From: Collinsella sp.
GTDB lineage: Bacteria; Actinomycetota; Coriobacteriia; Coriobacteriales; Coriobacteriaceae
Reading direction: 5' to 3'
Assembly: GCA_031292915.1 (NCBI GenBank)
Contig: JAUMSH010000008.1
Location: forward strand, 1-52,604
Length of the DNA stretch: 52,604 nt
Within the stretch, counting starts at the first letter, position 1; each line of letters starts with the position of its first letter. The notes beneath the pieces are model-generated. The model worked only from the letters and a program-made list of their open reading frames with translations, was not told the DNA's origin and made no database searches. The translations under genes were made by a program, and so were the position numbers. Below are positions 8,316 through 16,579 of the stretch, in pieces.

Positions 8316-9338
8316 ATGAGCAAAGAGTGTGTCGAGCAGGTCGAAGGCACAGGGGCTTCGGTGCCGATGACCGATATATCGAACATTGATGTGCCCGAGG
8401 GCACCGACGAGCTCAGCCGCAGCACCCGCCGTGCATGGCGCGACCGTCTCAACGACGCCCAGACGCGCAAGATAATCACGGGTGTTTTAGCCACGCTGGT
8501 GGGCGGTTCGTTTTGGGGTTTCTCGGGCACCAGCGCGAGTTTTTTGTTCGATACCTACCATGTCGATACGCTGTGGCTTATGAGCATACGGCAGATTCTC
8601 GCCGGCCTGCTCTTTATGGCTGTGGTTGTCACGCGCGACCGCGCACGCCTGGTCAAGCTTTGGACGACGCCCGCCGATCGCAAACAGCTGCTGTTCTTTA
8701 CCGCCTTTGGTCTGCTCTTTAACCAGTTTTGTTATCTTTCGGCCGTGCGCCTGACGAACGCCGGAACCGCGACGGTGCTCCAGTGCCTGCAGCTCGTTAT
8801 CATCATGGGCTACGCCTGCGTGACCGATCGCCGCATGCCGCGTACTCGCGAAGTCATCGGCATTGGCCTGGCTCTGGGTGGAACCTTTTTAATCGCCACC
8901 GGCGGCGACCCCACCAGCCTGAATATCTCGCCGCTTGGCCTGGCAGCAGGTCTTATGTGTGCGGTCAGCGCCGCGTGCATGGCGGTGATTCCCGCCAAGA
9001 TCCTGCCCGAATACGGCAGCCCCATCGTCACGGGCTCGGCAATGCTCACGGCGGGCGTGGTCTCGTGCGTCTTCGTGCAGCCCTGGGCGCATATGCCGGC
9101 GCTCGACGCTGCCGGCATCGAGGCGCTCGCGGTGTTCGTGGTTATCGGCTCGTTTTTTGCTTACATGCTCTATATGCAGGGCGTTAAGGACATCGGCTCG
9201 GTGCGCGCGAGCCTCATCGGAACTGTGGAGCCGGTTTCGGCGACCATCACCAGCGCCGTTATGCTGGGCACGGTGTTTTTGCCGACCGACCTTATCGGCT
9301 TTGCCATGATCATCGTGATGATGTTCCTCACGGTGTAG
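8316..9338 (+). CDS. EamA/DMT family transporter
   Basis: A 340-residue membrane protein with two EamA repeats of about five transmembrane segments each (starting near TLVGGSFWGFSGTSASFLF and again near SPLGLAAGLMCAVSAACM). It belongs to the drug/metabolite transporter superfamily. Members export or import amino acids, nucleotides or other metabolites, and the substrate cannot be read from sequence. The first 50 residues are hydrophilic and cytoplasmic. ATG 8316 is preceded by GGGGGAG. Longer readings back to 8109 run into DNA without a ribosome-binding site. It is a single gene with tRNA-Val divergent upstream. Confidence 0.88.
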   Translation: MSKECVEQVEGTGASVPMTDISNIDVPEGTDELSRSTRRAWRDRLNDAQTRKIITGVLATLVGGSFWGFSGTSASFLFDTYHVDTLWLMSIRQILAGLLFMAVVVTRDRARLVKLWTTPADRKQLLFFTAFGLLFNQFCYLSAVRLTNAGTATVLQCLQLVIIMGYACVTDRRMPRTREVIGIGLALGGTFLIATGGDPTSLNISPLGLAAGLMCAVSAACMAVIPAKILPEYGSPIVTGSAMLTAGVVSCVFVQPWAHMPALDAAGIEALAVFVVIGSFFAYMLYMQGVKDIGSVRASLIGTVEPVSATITSAVMLGTVFLPTDLIGFAMIIVMMFLTV

Positions 9339-9487
9339 TTGACGCCGCCGCCAAGACAGAAAAGGTGTTGTGCCGCATTTTCGCCAATTGATGTCCGTGT
9401 CTGGAGTTTAGCTGTCGATGCTCAAAATGCCATAAACTAGTAACGTTATGGACTTTTTCATTGCGACTCAATTGCGAGGATTTCTTT

Positions 9488-11800
9488 ATGGCTGGTAATC
9501 ACTTTAAGGGCGGCGATAGCGGCCGTCCTGCAGTTCCGCCGCGTCCGAACGGGGCTGGTAAGGTCGGCACGCCGGGCGGCGCTGGACAGGGCGGTTCCGG
9601 TAAGCGCGTGTCCCCGGGCGAGACGGCGATGTTTACCGCTCTGTACGAGCAGTCTCAAAAGGCAAAAAAGACCGGCCGTGCAAGAGGGAATGTCTTTGCG
9701 GGCGGTGCAACCTCCACGTCGCAGCCGAGCGGGGCTCCTTCGGTACCTGCGAACAACGCAGGTGCTGCCAACGCCGCGAATACCGCCGGCAACGTTAATG
9801 CCGGCAACAATACTCCCTCTTCCGGTGGCGCGGGGCTTACAGGTAACCTTGGCACGATTTACACCGGCGCCTCCGAGACTGGCACGTTCGCCCGCCTGGA
9901 TGATAGCGGTGCCGAGTTTGCGGGCTCGGGTTCCAAGGAAGATTATTACGATTTTGGCTTGAACTACGGTAGCGACGCTTCGTCGAGTTCGACCTCTGAC
10001 GGCCTGGTCCGTCATCGCCATCGCAAGGGCGAGCGCAAAAAGCGTCACACCGGCGCCATTATTGCCGCTGTAATCGCGGTGCTTCTCGTTGCGCTTGGCG
10101 CAAGCGGCTTTATGCTGCTTAACTCGGCAAAGACCGTAAAGGGCGAAGCGAAGGAGGCTGTCGAGATCGTCGGTGGCCTTAAGGACAAGGTCACGTCGGG
10201 CGATTTTTCGACGCTGCCTGACGACGCGAAGAAGATCGATGAGCTCTGCGACAGCATGAAGGCGGAGACTTCGAGCCCGCTGTGGACGGCGGCTTCGTTT
10301 ATCCCGGTGTATGGCAGTGACATCAACGCAGCCCGCACCATGATTGATGCCCTGTCCGATGTCTCGAGCAACGCGCTGGTTCCCATGGCCGACAACCTTT
10401 CGCAGGCCACGCCCGGCAAGCTGTTCCAGGACGGCATGATTAACGTGTCCGCGCTGCAGGCAGTTGCCGATTCGCTTTCCAGCAGCTCGAAGGTGTTCAA
10501 GAGCGCCAATGAGAAGATCCAGGGCATTGGCGATACTCATATTTCCCAGGTGACCGAGCTGGTCGATAAGGCCAAGGACGGCTTTGCCACCCTCAACGGC
10601 GCGGTTGACGCGGCGGAGAAGGTCGCCCCCGTCCTTCCCCAGATGCTCGGCGCCAACGGTCAGACGCGTCATTACCTTGTGCTCGCGATGAGCAATGTCG
10701 AGATCCGCGCCTGCGGCGGTTTCCCCGGTTCTCGCGGCGTGATGTCGGTGACTGACGGTAAGCTCGAACTGGGCGATTTTGTCAAAGTCGACATGATGAA
10801 AGAGCCTTTGAGCCCGCTTCCCATCACCGATGAAGAGGCAAACTTGTTCACGACCGGATGGGGCCTGACCGGATTCAACACGCTCGGATACACGATGGGC
10901 GACGTTACGATGACGCCTGATTATCCGCGTGCGGCTCAGCTTGCCAGCGATATGCAGAAGGCCATTGTCGGAGATGACATCGACGGCGTATTTGCAGTCG
11001 ATCCGGTATTTTTGCAGTATATGCTCGGCGTTGTAGGCGGCACACAGCTTCCTGACGGCACCGTCGTTGATGGAAGCAACGCTGCGAAGGTGCTGCTGCA
11101 CGATATTTATTGGAATTACCCGGTAGAGGAACAGGACGCCATTTTTGCGGCGGTTGCCGGATCAGCTTTTAACAAGATCGTGGACGAACTGGGCTCCAGC
11201 GATATTACTAAGATTGCTGCCGCCATCGAAAAGGGCGCTTCCGAGGGTCGCATCCTCATGTATTCGAGAAACGATGACGAGGAAAAGGCCGCGAAGGCTC
11301 TTGGAATATCGGGCGCCCTCCAAACCGATACGTCGGAGGCTCCGATCTTGGGCGTCTATGTGAACAACTACAGCTATTCAAAGATGGATTGGTTCCTCGA
11401 TAAGCGAGTCACCATCGATTCTTCGGTTGAAAATGCCGATGGCTCGACGACGTATCGAGTGACCACCTCGCTCAAGAACACGATGACCCCCCAGGAGAAG
11501 GCCGAGATGCCTGGTTATTTCCAGGGCCATAACGGCATTAGCCAGGATATTGATGATGAGGTGCTGAGGCTTTATCTCTATGCTCCTGCGGGAGGCAGCA
11601 TTTCGGACATTAAGACTTCGGGCTCCGGTTCTATCGAGATGAACGAAGCGACGCACGATGGCTTGAAGGTTGCATGGGGCGGTGTCCACATGCTTCTTGG
11701 ACAAGACATAAAGGTCGAGTACACGGTCACGACTTCGAAGGACTCTGGGCACAAAGAGCTTAAGGTTCGTACCACGCCAACCGCTCAAACGTTCGAATAG
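9488..11800 (+). CDS. DUF4012 domain protein, membrane-anchored
   Basis: A 770-residue protein. The first 180 residues are low-complexity Gly/Ala/Ser/Asn-rich and predicted to be cytoplasmic and disordered. A basic stretch (RKGERKKRH) precedes one transmembrane helix at about residues 188-210. The rest is extracytoplasmic. The DUF4012 signature lies near residues 396-430 (YLVLAMSNVEIRACGGFPGS, then GVMSVTDGKLELGDF). DUF4012 proteins are common in Actinobacteria and are often linked to cell-surface polysaccharide or wall genes. The biochemical role is not established. ATG 9488 has GAGGA 7 nt upstream. glmM starts 12 nt after its stop, so the two are probably co-transcribed. That supports an envelope role. 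Confidence 0.85.
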   Translation: MAGNHFKGGDSGRPAVPPRPNGAGKVGTPGGAGQGGSGKRVSPGETAMFTALYEQSQKAKKTGRARGNVFAGGATSTSQPSGAPSVPANNAGAANAANTAGNVNAGNNTPSSGGAGLTGNLGTIYTGASETGTFARLDDSGAEFAGSGSKEDYYDFGLNYGSDASSSSTSDGLVRHRHRKGERKKRHTGAIIAAVIAVLLVALGASGFMLLNSAKTVKGEAKEAVEIVGGLKDKVTSGDFSTLPDDAKKIDELCDSMKAETSSPLWTAASFIPVYGSDINAARTMIDALSDVSSNALVPMADNLSQATPGKLFQDGMINVSALQAVADSLSSSSKVFKSANEKIQGIGDTHISQVTELVDKAKDGFATLNGAVDAAEKVAPVLPQMLGANGQTRHYLVLAMSNVEIRACGGFPGSRGVMSVTDGKLELGDFVKVDMMKEPLSPLPITDEEANLFTTGWGLTGFNTLGYTMGDVTMTPDYPRAAQLASDMQKAIVGDDIDGVFAVDPVFLQYMLGVVGGTQLPDGTVVDGSNAAKVLLHDIYWNYPVEEQDAIFAAVAGSAFNKIVDELGSSDITKIAAAIEKGASEGRILMYSRNDDEEKAAKALGISGALQTDTSEAPILGVYVNNYSYSKMDWFLDKRVTIDSSVENADGSTTYRVTTSLKNTMTPQEKAEMPGYFQGHNGISQDIDDEVLRLYLYAPAGGSISDIKTSGSGSIEMNEATHDGLKVAWGGVHMLLGQDIKVEYTVTTSKDSGHKELKVRTTPTAQTFE

Positions 11801-11812
11801 GATAAGTAAGAT

Positions 11813-13144
11813 ATGAAGTACTTTGGCACCGACGGCTTTCGCGGTGAGGCCAACGTTGGGCTGACGGTAGAGCACGCTTATAAGATTGGCCGTTTTGTGG
11901 GCTGGTATTACGGTGCCAACCGCGAGCGCAAGGCACGCGTGATCGTGGGCAAGGACACGCGTCGCTCGAGTTATATGTTTGAGGCGGCGCTGGTGAGCGG
12001 CCTGGTCGCGAGCGGTGCGGACGCCTATATGCTGCACGTGATCCCCACGCCGGGCGTAGCGCATCAGACTGTGGAAGGCTGCTTCGATTGCGGCATCATG
12101 ATCAGCGCGAGCCACAACCCGTTTTGCGATAACGGCATTAAGCTCGTCAACAGCGACGGCTTTAAGATGGACGAGGACGTGCTGGAGCTCATCGAGGACT
12201 ACATCGATGGCAAGAGCGAAGTTCCGCTGGCCACGGGCAACCACATCGGTGCCACGGTGGACTACATGCAGGGCCGCAACCGCTACATTGCTTCGCTCAT
12301 TGCAAGTGCGAACTTTTCGCTGCAGGGCGTCAAGATCGGTATCGACTGCGCCAACGGCTCGGCTTCCTCGGTGGCCAAGCCGGTGTTTGACGCGCTCGGT
12401 GCCGACGTGCGCGTGATCAATGCCGCGCCCGATGGTTTTAACATCAACGTCGATTGCGGCTCCACGCATATGGAACGCCTGCAGCGCCATGTGGTGGAGC
12501 AGGGCCTGGACGTGGGTTTTGCCTACGATGGCGATGCCGACCGCTGCCTGGCCGTGGATGAGCGCGGTCGCGTGGTAGACGGCGACCAGATCCTGTACGT
12601 GTGCGGCGTGTATCTGAACAAACACGGTCGCCTTTCGGGCGGTACCGTGGTGCCGACGATTGCCAGCAACTTTGGCCTGATCAAGTCGTTGGAGCTTGCC
12701 GGTCTGAGCGCCGTGACCAGCGGCGTGGGCGACCGTCACGTGTATGCCAAGATGCGCGAGGGCGGCTACAGCCTGGGCGGCGAGCAGACGGGCCATACGA
12801 TCTTTGGCGATATCGAGCGCACGGGCGACGGCATTATGACCTCGCTGCGCGTGATGGAAGTGATTCGTGCCGAGCGTGAGACGCTCTCGCAGCTCACGGC
12901 TCCGTGCAAGCTGCTGCCGCAGGCGCAGGTGGCCGTGCACGTGGCGGACAAGGACGCCGCGCTCGAGAACATGGGCGTGCAGAACGCCATCGCCGAGGCC
13001 GAGGCGTCGCTGGCGGGCGAGGGCCGCGTGCTCGTACGCAAGAGCGGAACCGAGTCGGTTATCCGCGTGCTGGCCGAGGCGCCCGACCAAGCATCCGCCG
13101 ATGCCGCCATGAAGCGCATCGCCGCCGCGCTGGAAGCTCTGTAA
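11813..13144 (+). CDS. glmM: Phosphoglucosamine mutase
   Basis: A 443-residue alpha-D-phosphohexomutase that converts glucosamine 6-phosphate to glucosamine 1-phosphate, which leads to UDP-GlcNAc and peptidoglycan. It has the full family set. KYFGTDGFRG is at the N-terminus and the active-site loop is ISASHNP with phosphoserine Ser100. The metal-binding loop is DGDADR near residue 240. A sugar-binding GEQTGH lies near residue 323, and the phosphate-binding RKSGTESVIR is near the C-terminus. The length is normal for GlmM. A start with GGATAAG upstream directly follows the DUF4012 gene, and a bidirectional terminator follows. Confidence 0.96.
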   Translation: MKYFGTDGFRGEANVGLTVEHAYKIGRFVGWYYGANRERKARVIVGKDTRRSSYMFEAALVSGLVASGADAYMLHVIPTPGVAHQTVEGCFDCGIMISASHNPFCDNGIKLVNSDGFKMDEDVLELIEDYIDGKSEVPLATGNHIGATVDYMQGRNRYIASLIASANFSLQGVKIGIDCANGSASSVAKPVFDALGADVRVINAAPDGFNINVDCGSTHMERLQRHVVEQGLDVGFAYDGDADRCLAVDERGRVVDGDQILYVCGVYLNKHGRLSGGTVVPTIASNFGLIKSLELAGLSAVTSGVGDRHVYAKMREGGYSLGGEQTGHTIFGDIERTGDGIMTSLRVMEVIRAERETLSQLTAPCKLLPQAQVAVHVADKDAALENMGVQNAIAEAEASLAGEGRVLVRKSGTESVIRVLAEAPDQASADAAMKRIAAALEAL

Positions 13145-13180
13145 GGTAGTCATTGGGGACGTTCTTAAACGACTAGGTGG

Positions 13181-13219
13181 AAAGGGGACGCTGCGGATTG
13201 GTTCCGCGGCGTCCCCTTT
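13181..13219. terminator. Bidirectional terminator between glmM and the M32 peptidase
   Basis: AAAGGGGACGCTGCGG pairs over 16 bp, with one G-U pair, with CCGCGGCGTCCCCTTT around a 7-nt loop. It lies between convergent genes, with A-rich and T-rich ends suited to both directions. Confidence 0.75.
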
Positions 13220-13241
13220 GCGTTGGCGTGTCGGTTATGCC

Positions 13242-14816
13242 TTACAGCTCGTAGAGCGTGGTGAACTTGTCCTGCAGGTAGCTGCAGTAGTAACGGGCGT
13301 CAAAGTCCATGCCGCAGGCGCCCTTGATGAGCTCCGGTGCGTCTTTGGCGCGGCCCCACTGCCAAATGTGCTCACCCAGCCAGGCACGGACGGGCGCCAG
13401 ATCGCCGCTCGCGCAGGCACCGGTGAGGTCGACGCCGTCGCGGCACATGGCCGGCACAAACATGGCGTCGTAGGCACTGCCCAGCGCATACGTGGGGAAG
13501 TAGCCAAACGAGCCGCCACTCCAGTGCGTATCCTGCAGGCAGCCGTGCGTGTCGTCGGGGACGGGAATGCCCAGGTACTCATCCATAAAGCGATTCCAAA
13601 GCGTCGGGATGTCCTTGGCCGTGGCCTCGCCGGCAAACAGCATGCGCTCGATCTCGTAACGCACCATAACGTGCAGCGGATAGGTGAGCTCGTCCGCCTC
13701 GGTGCGGATCAACGACGGCTGCGCGATGTTCACGGCGCGGTAGAGCGTGTTCTCGTCCACGCTGCCATAGACCTCGGGCGCGTGACGGCGCAGTACCTCG
13801 AGCAGCGGGCCCATAAAGGCGCGGCTGCGACCCACGGTGTTCTCAAAAAAGCGGCTCTGGCTCTCGTGGATGCCCATGGAAGTGCCGCCCTCCAGGCAGG
13901 TGCGCGCATAGGCGGGGTTGACGCCCAGCTCGTACATGGCGTGTCCCGCCTCGTGGATGATGCTGTAGACGTTGGAGATGCAGTCGTCCTCGTAGATGTG
14001 CGTCGCGATGCGCGCGTCGCCTACGGCAAAGCCCTCGCTAAACGGGTGCTCGGTAAAGGCAAGCGTGGTGTCGTTCAGGTCCAGGCCGACGAGCTTCATC
14101 AGGTCAAAGCTCATGGCGCGCTGGGCGGCATCGGGCACGCGGGCGTGCAAAAAGTCGGCATCGGGCTGCTGGCCGCGCTCGCCGATGGCGTGCACGAGCG
14201 GCACGACCGTGGCCTTGACCTCGTCGCAAAACGCATCGAAGCTCTTGGTGGAAAGGCCGCGCTCGTACTGGTCGAGCCAAACATCGTATGGGTCGCGCTT
14301 GGGGTCCATGAGCTCGGCCTGATGCTTAAGCTGGGCGACGATTCTATCCACATAGGGCTCAAAGCTCGCCCAGTCATTGGCCGTCTTGGCCTTGTGCCAC
14401 ACGGCGTCGGCCTCGCAGGTGAGCCTGGTCCAGGCCTCGGCCTCCTCGGTGGGGATGACGCTTGCTTCGCGCTGGTCGCGGCCGAGCACGCGGATCTCGT
14501 CGAGCAGCTGCGGGTCGTCGATCTTGCCGCCGGCGACGGTCTCGCGTGCTAGCGAGCGCACAAGTTCGACAGACTTTTCGCTGGTCAGAAGCTTATGGTG
14601 CTCACCGGCAAGGGTGCCCATGGCGTCGGCACGGGCGGCGGCACCGTTGGCGGGAGCAATGGTCGCGCCGTCAAACTCGGCAATCTTGAGCAGGTACTCG
14701 CGGGTCCACAGCTTGCCCTCGAGCTTGCGGAATTTTTTAACGGCCTTATCGACCTTCATGCCTTTGGGCGTCTTGCCCGCTGCGGGCTTGGCCTTCTTAT
14801 CGAGTTTCTTTCCCAT
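13242..14816 (-). CDS. Carboxypeptidase M32 (Taq-type metallopeptidase)
   Basis: A 524-residue zinc metallocarboxypeptidase of family M32, close to the usual length of about 500. The zinc motif HEAGHAMYELG is near residue 288, with the two His residues of HExxH. The family-specific MGIHESQSRFFEN follows about 30 residues later and supplies the third ligand (Glu). These enzymes trim C-terminal residues from peptides in the cytoplasm. The N-terminal 30 residues are Lys-rich. ATG 14816 has AAGGA upstream at suitable spacing. It converges with glmM. Confidence 0.95.
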   Translation of the reverse strand: MGKKLDKKAKPAAGKTPKGMKVDKAVKKFRKLEGKLWTREYLLKIAEFDGATIAPANGAAARADAMGTLAGEHHKLLTSEKSVELVRSLARETVAGGKIDDPQLLDEIRVLGRDQREASVIPTEEAEAWTRLTCEADAVWHKAKTANDWASFEPYVDRIVAQLKHQAELMDPKRDPYDVWLDQYERGLSTKSFDAFCDEVKATVVPLVHAIGERGQQPDADFLHARVPDAAQRAMSFDLMKLVGLDLNDTTLAFTEHPFSEGFAVGDARIATHIYEDDCISNVYSIIHEAGHAMYELGVNPAYARTCLEGGTSMGIHESQSRFFENTVGRSRAFMGPLLEVLRRHAPEVYGSVDENTLYRAVNIAQPSLIRTEADELTYPLHVMVRYEIERMLFAGEATAKDIPTLWNRFMDEYLGIPVPDDTHGCLQDTHWSGGSFGYFPTYALGSAYDAMFVPAMCRDGVDLTGACASGDLAPVRAWLGEHIWQWGRAKDAPELIKGACGMDFDARYYCSYLQDKFTTLYEL

Positions 14817-14949
14817 ACCATATCCTTGATCTCGCGAGCCGAGCGCCACGGATGGGCGCACGGCCAGTTTGCACAGCTACTTGCCTTGTACCCAGCGCGA
14901 ACAAAACGGAACGCGGCGATGCGCTCGCGAAATGTGTTATCCTATAGCC

Positions 14950-15234
14950 CAATGCGTTGACGGAGAGGGTTTTGCCCGCCGTGTCGCCGGCAAGAGAGGG
15001 AAGGTCATGGGCTGCAAGCCTTCCTGCGGTGGCAAGGGCCAAGCGTTCACTCCCGAGCAGCGACCTCAACGGGCGCGCGGCCGGTGGCAGCGAAGCCCCA
15101 GTAGGGAAGCCGTGAGCCTCGCGACAAGGGGCGCAGAGTGGGCACGGCGGGCCAGACATCCGCCGGGTCAAACAAGGTGGTACCGCGGAATTCAACCGTC
15201 CTTGGGCAATGTACATGCCCGAGGGCGGTTTTTT
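14950..15234 (+). promoter_or_regulatory. T-box riboswitch leader of pheST
   Basis: This leader shows the canonical T-box sequence AACAAGGTGGTACCGCGG at 15171-15188. It is followed by a terminator stem (arms 15194-15208 and 15216-15230) and a T run. The T-box can alternatively pair as an antiterminator. Upstream, several GC-rich helices would form Stem I to Stem III. T-box RNAs read the charge state of a tRNA, and here the downstream gene implies tRNA-Phe. A UUC at 15021-15023 is a possible specifier codon, but I could not prove the Stem I fold. A -10-like TATCCT lies at 14938. The leader fills most of the 500-bp gap between the M32 peptidase and pheS genes. Confidence 0.9.
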
Positions 15235-15318
15235 GTTACCGAACCGGGCCGCACATCCGCAGCTATCGGGTGCTAGCCGCCCCGGCAAGCGAGATGCGCG
15301 AGAGACGAAAGGGAAGAC

Positions 15319-16395
15319 ATGAGTCTGATTGATGATCTGGTCAAACTCGAGGAAGAGGCCAAGGAGCTCGTCGCAGGCGCCGATGACGCCGCCAAGCTCG
15401 AGGCTGCGCGCGTTGAGCTGCTCGGTCGCAAAGGCCGTATCACCGGCCTGATGCGCATGATGGGCAAACTCGCCCCCGAGGATCGTCCCATGATGGGCAA
15501 GCGCGCCAACGAGATGCGCCAGCTGATCGAGGGCATGCTCGACGAGCGCACCACCGAGATGAAGGCCGCCGCCCTCAAGCACGCACTCGAGCACGAGGCC
15601 GTCGACATCACGCTGCCGGGCATCCGTCCGCAGATCGGTCACCAGCACCTGATCAAGCAGATCATCGAGGAGGCCGAGGACATCTTCTGCGGCATCGGCT
15701 ACACCGTCGAGTCCGGCCCCATGGTCGATACCTCCTACTACAACTTCACCGCGCTCAACGCGCCCATGGATCATCCGAGCCGCTCGGCTCGCGACACGTT
15801 CTATGTGGTCGACAACAACCCCGGCAGCGTCGCGCATCCCGAGGCTCACGCTCACGGCGAGTCCGACGTGCTGCTGCGCACCCAGACCTCGGGCGTGCAG
15901 ATCCACACCATGGAGTCGCAGAAGCCGCCCATCTACATGATCTGCCCGGGCACCGTCTACCGTCCCGACACGGCCGACGCCTGCCACCTGCCGCAGTTCA
16001 ACCAGATCGAGGGCCTGGTCGTCGACGAGGGTATCACCTTTGGCGATCTTAAGGGCACGCTCGACTACTTTGTTAAGTGCATGTTTGGCGAGGACCGCAA
16101 GACGCGCTATCGCCCGCACTTCTTCCCCTTCACCGAGCCTTCCTGCGAGGTGGACGTGAGCTGCCACGTGTGCGGCGGCAAGGGCTGCAACTTCTGCAAG
16201 CACAGCGGCTGGATCGAGATTCTGGGCTGCGGCATGGTCGACCCCAACGTCCTGATCAACTGCGGCATCGACCCCGAGAAGTACACCGGCTTCGCCTTTG
16301 GTATTGGCGCCGAGCGCGTCGCGGCACTGCGCTACGATCTGCCGGACCTCAGAACGCTCATGACGGGCGATATGCGTTTTCTGAATCAGTTCTAG
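15319..16395 (+). CDS. pheS: Phenylalanine--tRNA ligase alpha subunit
   Basis: A 358-residue class II aminoacyl-tRNA synthetase alpha chain that charges tRNA-Phe as an alpha2beta2 tetramer with PheT. An N-terminal coiled coil (about residues 1-85) precedes the catalytic core. Class II motif 2 is around RPHFFPFTEPSCEVDVSC, and motif 3 is GFAFGIGAERVAALRYD at about residues 322-338. A CHVCGGKGCNFCKHSGW stretch with several cysteines, typical of many bacterial PheS, lies in between. GGGAAG precedes the ATG. Expression is controlled by the T-box just upstream. Confidence 0.98.
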   Translation: MSLIDDLVKLEEEAKELVAGADDAAKLEAARVELLGRKGRITGLMRMMGKLAPEDRPMMGKRANEMRQLIEGMLDERTTEMKAAALKHALEHEAVDITLPGIRPQIGHQHLIKQIIEEAEDIFCGIGYTVESGPMVDTSYYNFTALNAPMDHPSRSARDTFYVVDNNPGSVAHPEAHAHGESDVLLRTQTSGVQIHTMESQKPPIYMICPGTVYRPDTADACHLPQFNQIEGLVVDEGITFGDLKGTLDYFVKCMFGEDRKTRYRPHFFPFTEPSCEVDVSCHVCGGKGCNFCKHSGWIEILGCGMVDPNVLINCGIDPEKYTGFAFGIGAERVAALRYDLPDLRTLMTGDMRFLNQF

Positions 16396-16429
16396 GCTGC
16401 GGCTTGCCCAAGCACGGCACCTCGGCGCT

Positions 16430-16475
16430 CATTCGTCGCTTGCGTACCAAAGTACGCGGCGCTCCTCTTTCGGGC
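16430..16475. repeat. Hairpin in the pheS-pheT spacer
   Basis: The 184-bp spacer contains a perfect small hairpin, GCGTAC-CAAA-GTACGC at 16442-16457. Imperfect complementary arms around it (GCGCTC and CGGCGCTCC regions) extend it into a larger stem. There is no T run, so it is not an obvious terminator. It could be an mRNA processing or stability element, or an intergenic repeat. Confidence 0.45.
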
Positions 16476-16579
16476 CGATCTGCCGCACTTGGACAACCCT
16501 CGCTTTGTAAGGAATGTTCACAAAGTTGAAGTTTCCACCTGCATCTCTTCGCAGGCTTTCAGTATGAAAGGAGAGCTAG

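Noticed and set aside
13218..14552. 444-codon open frame opposite the M32 peptidase
   Set aside because: It is an antisense shadow that runs across the bidirectional terminator. It has no start signal.
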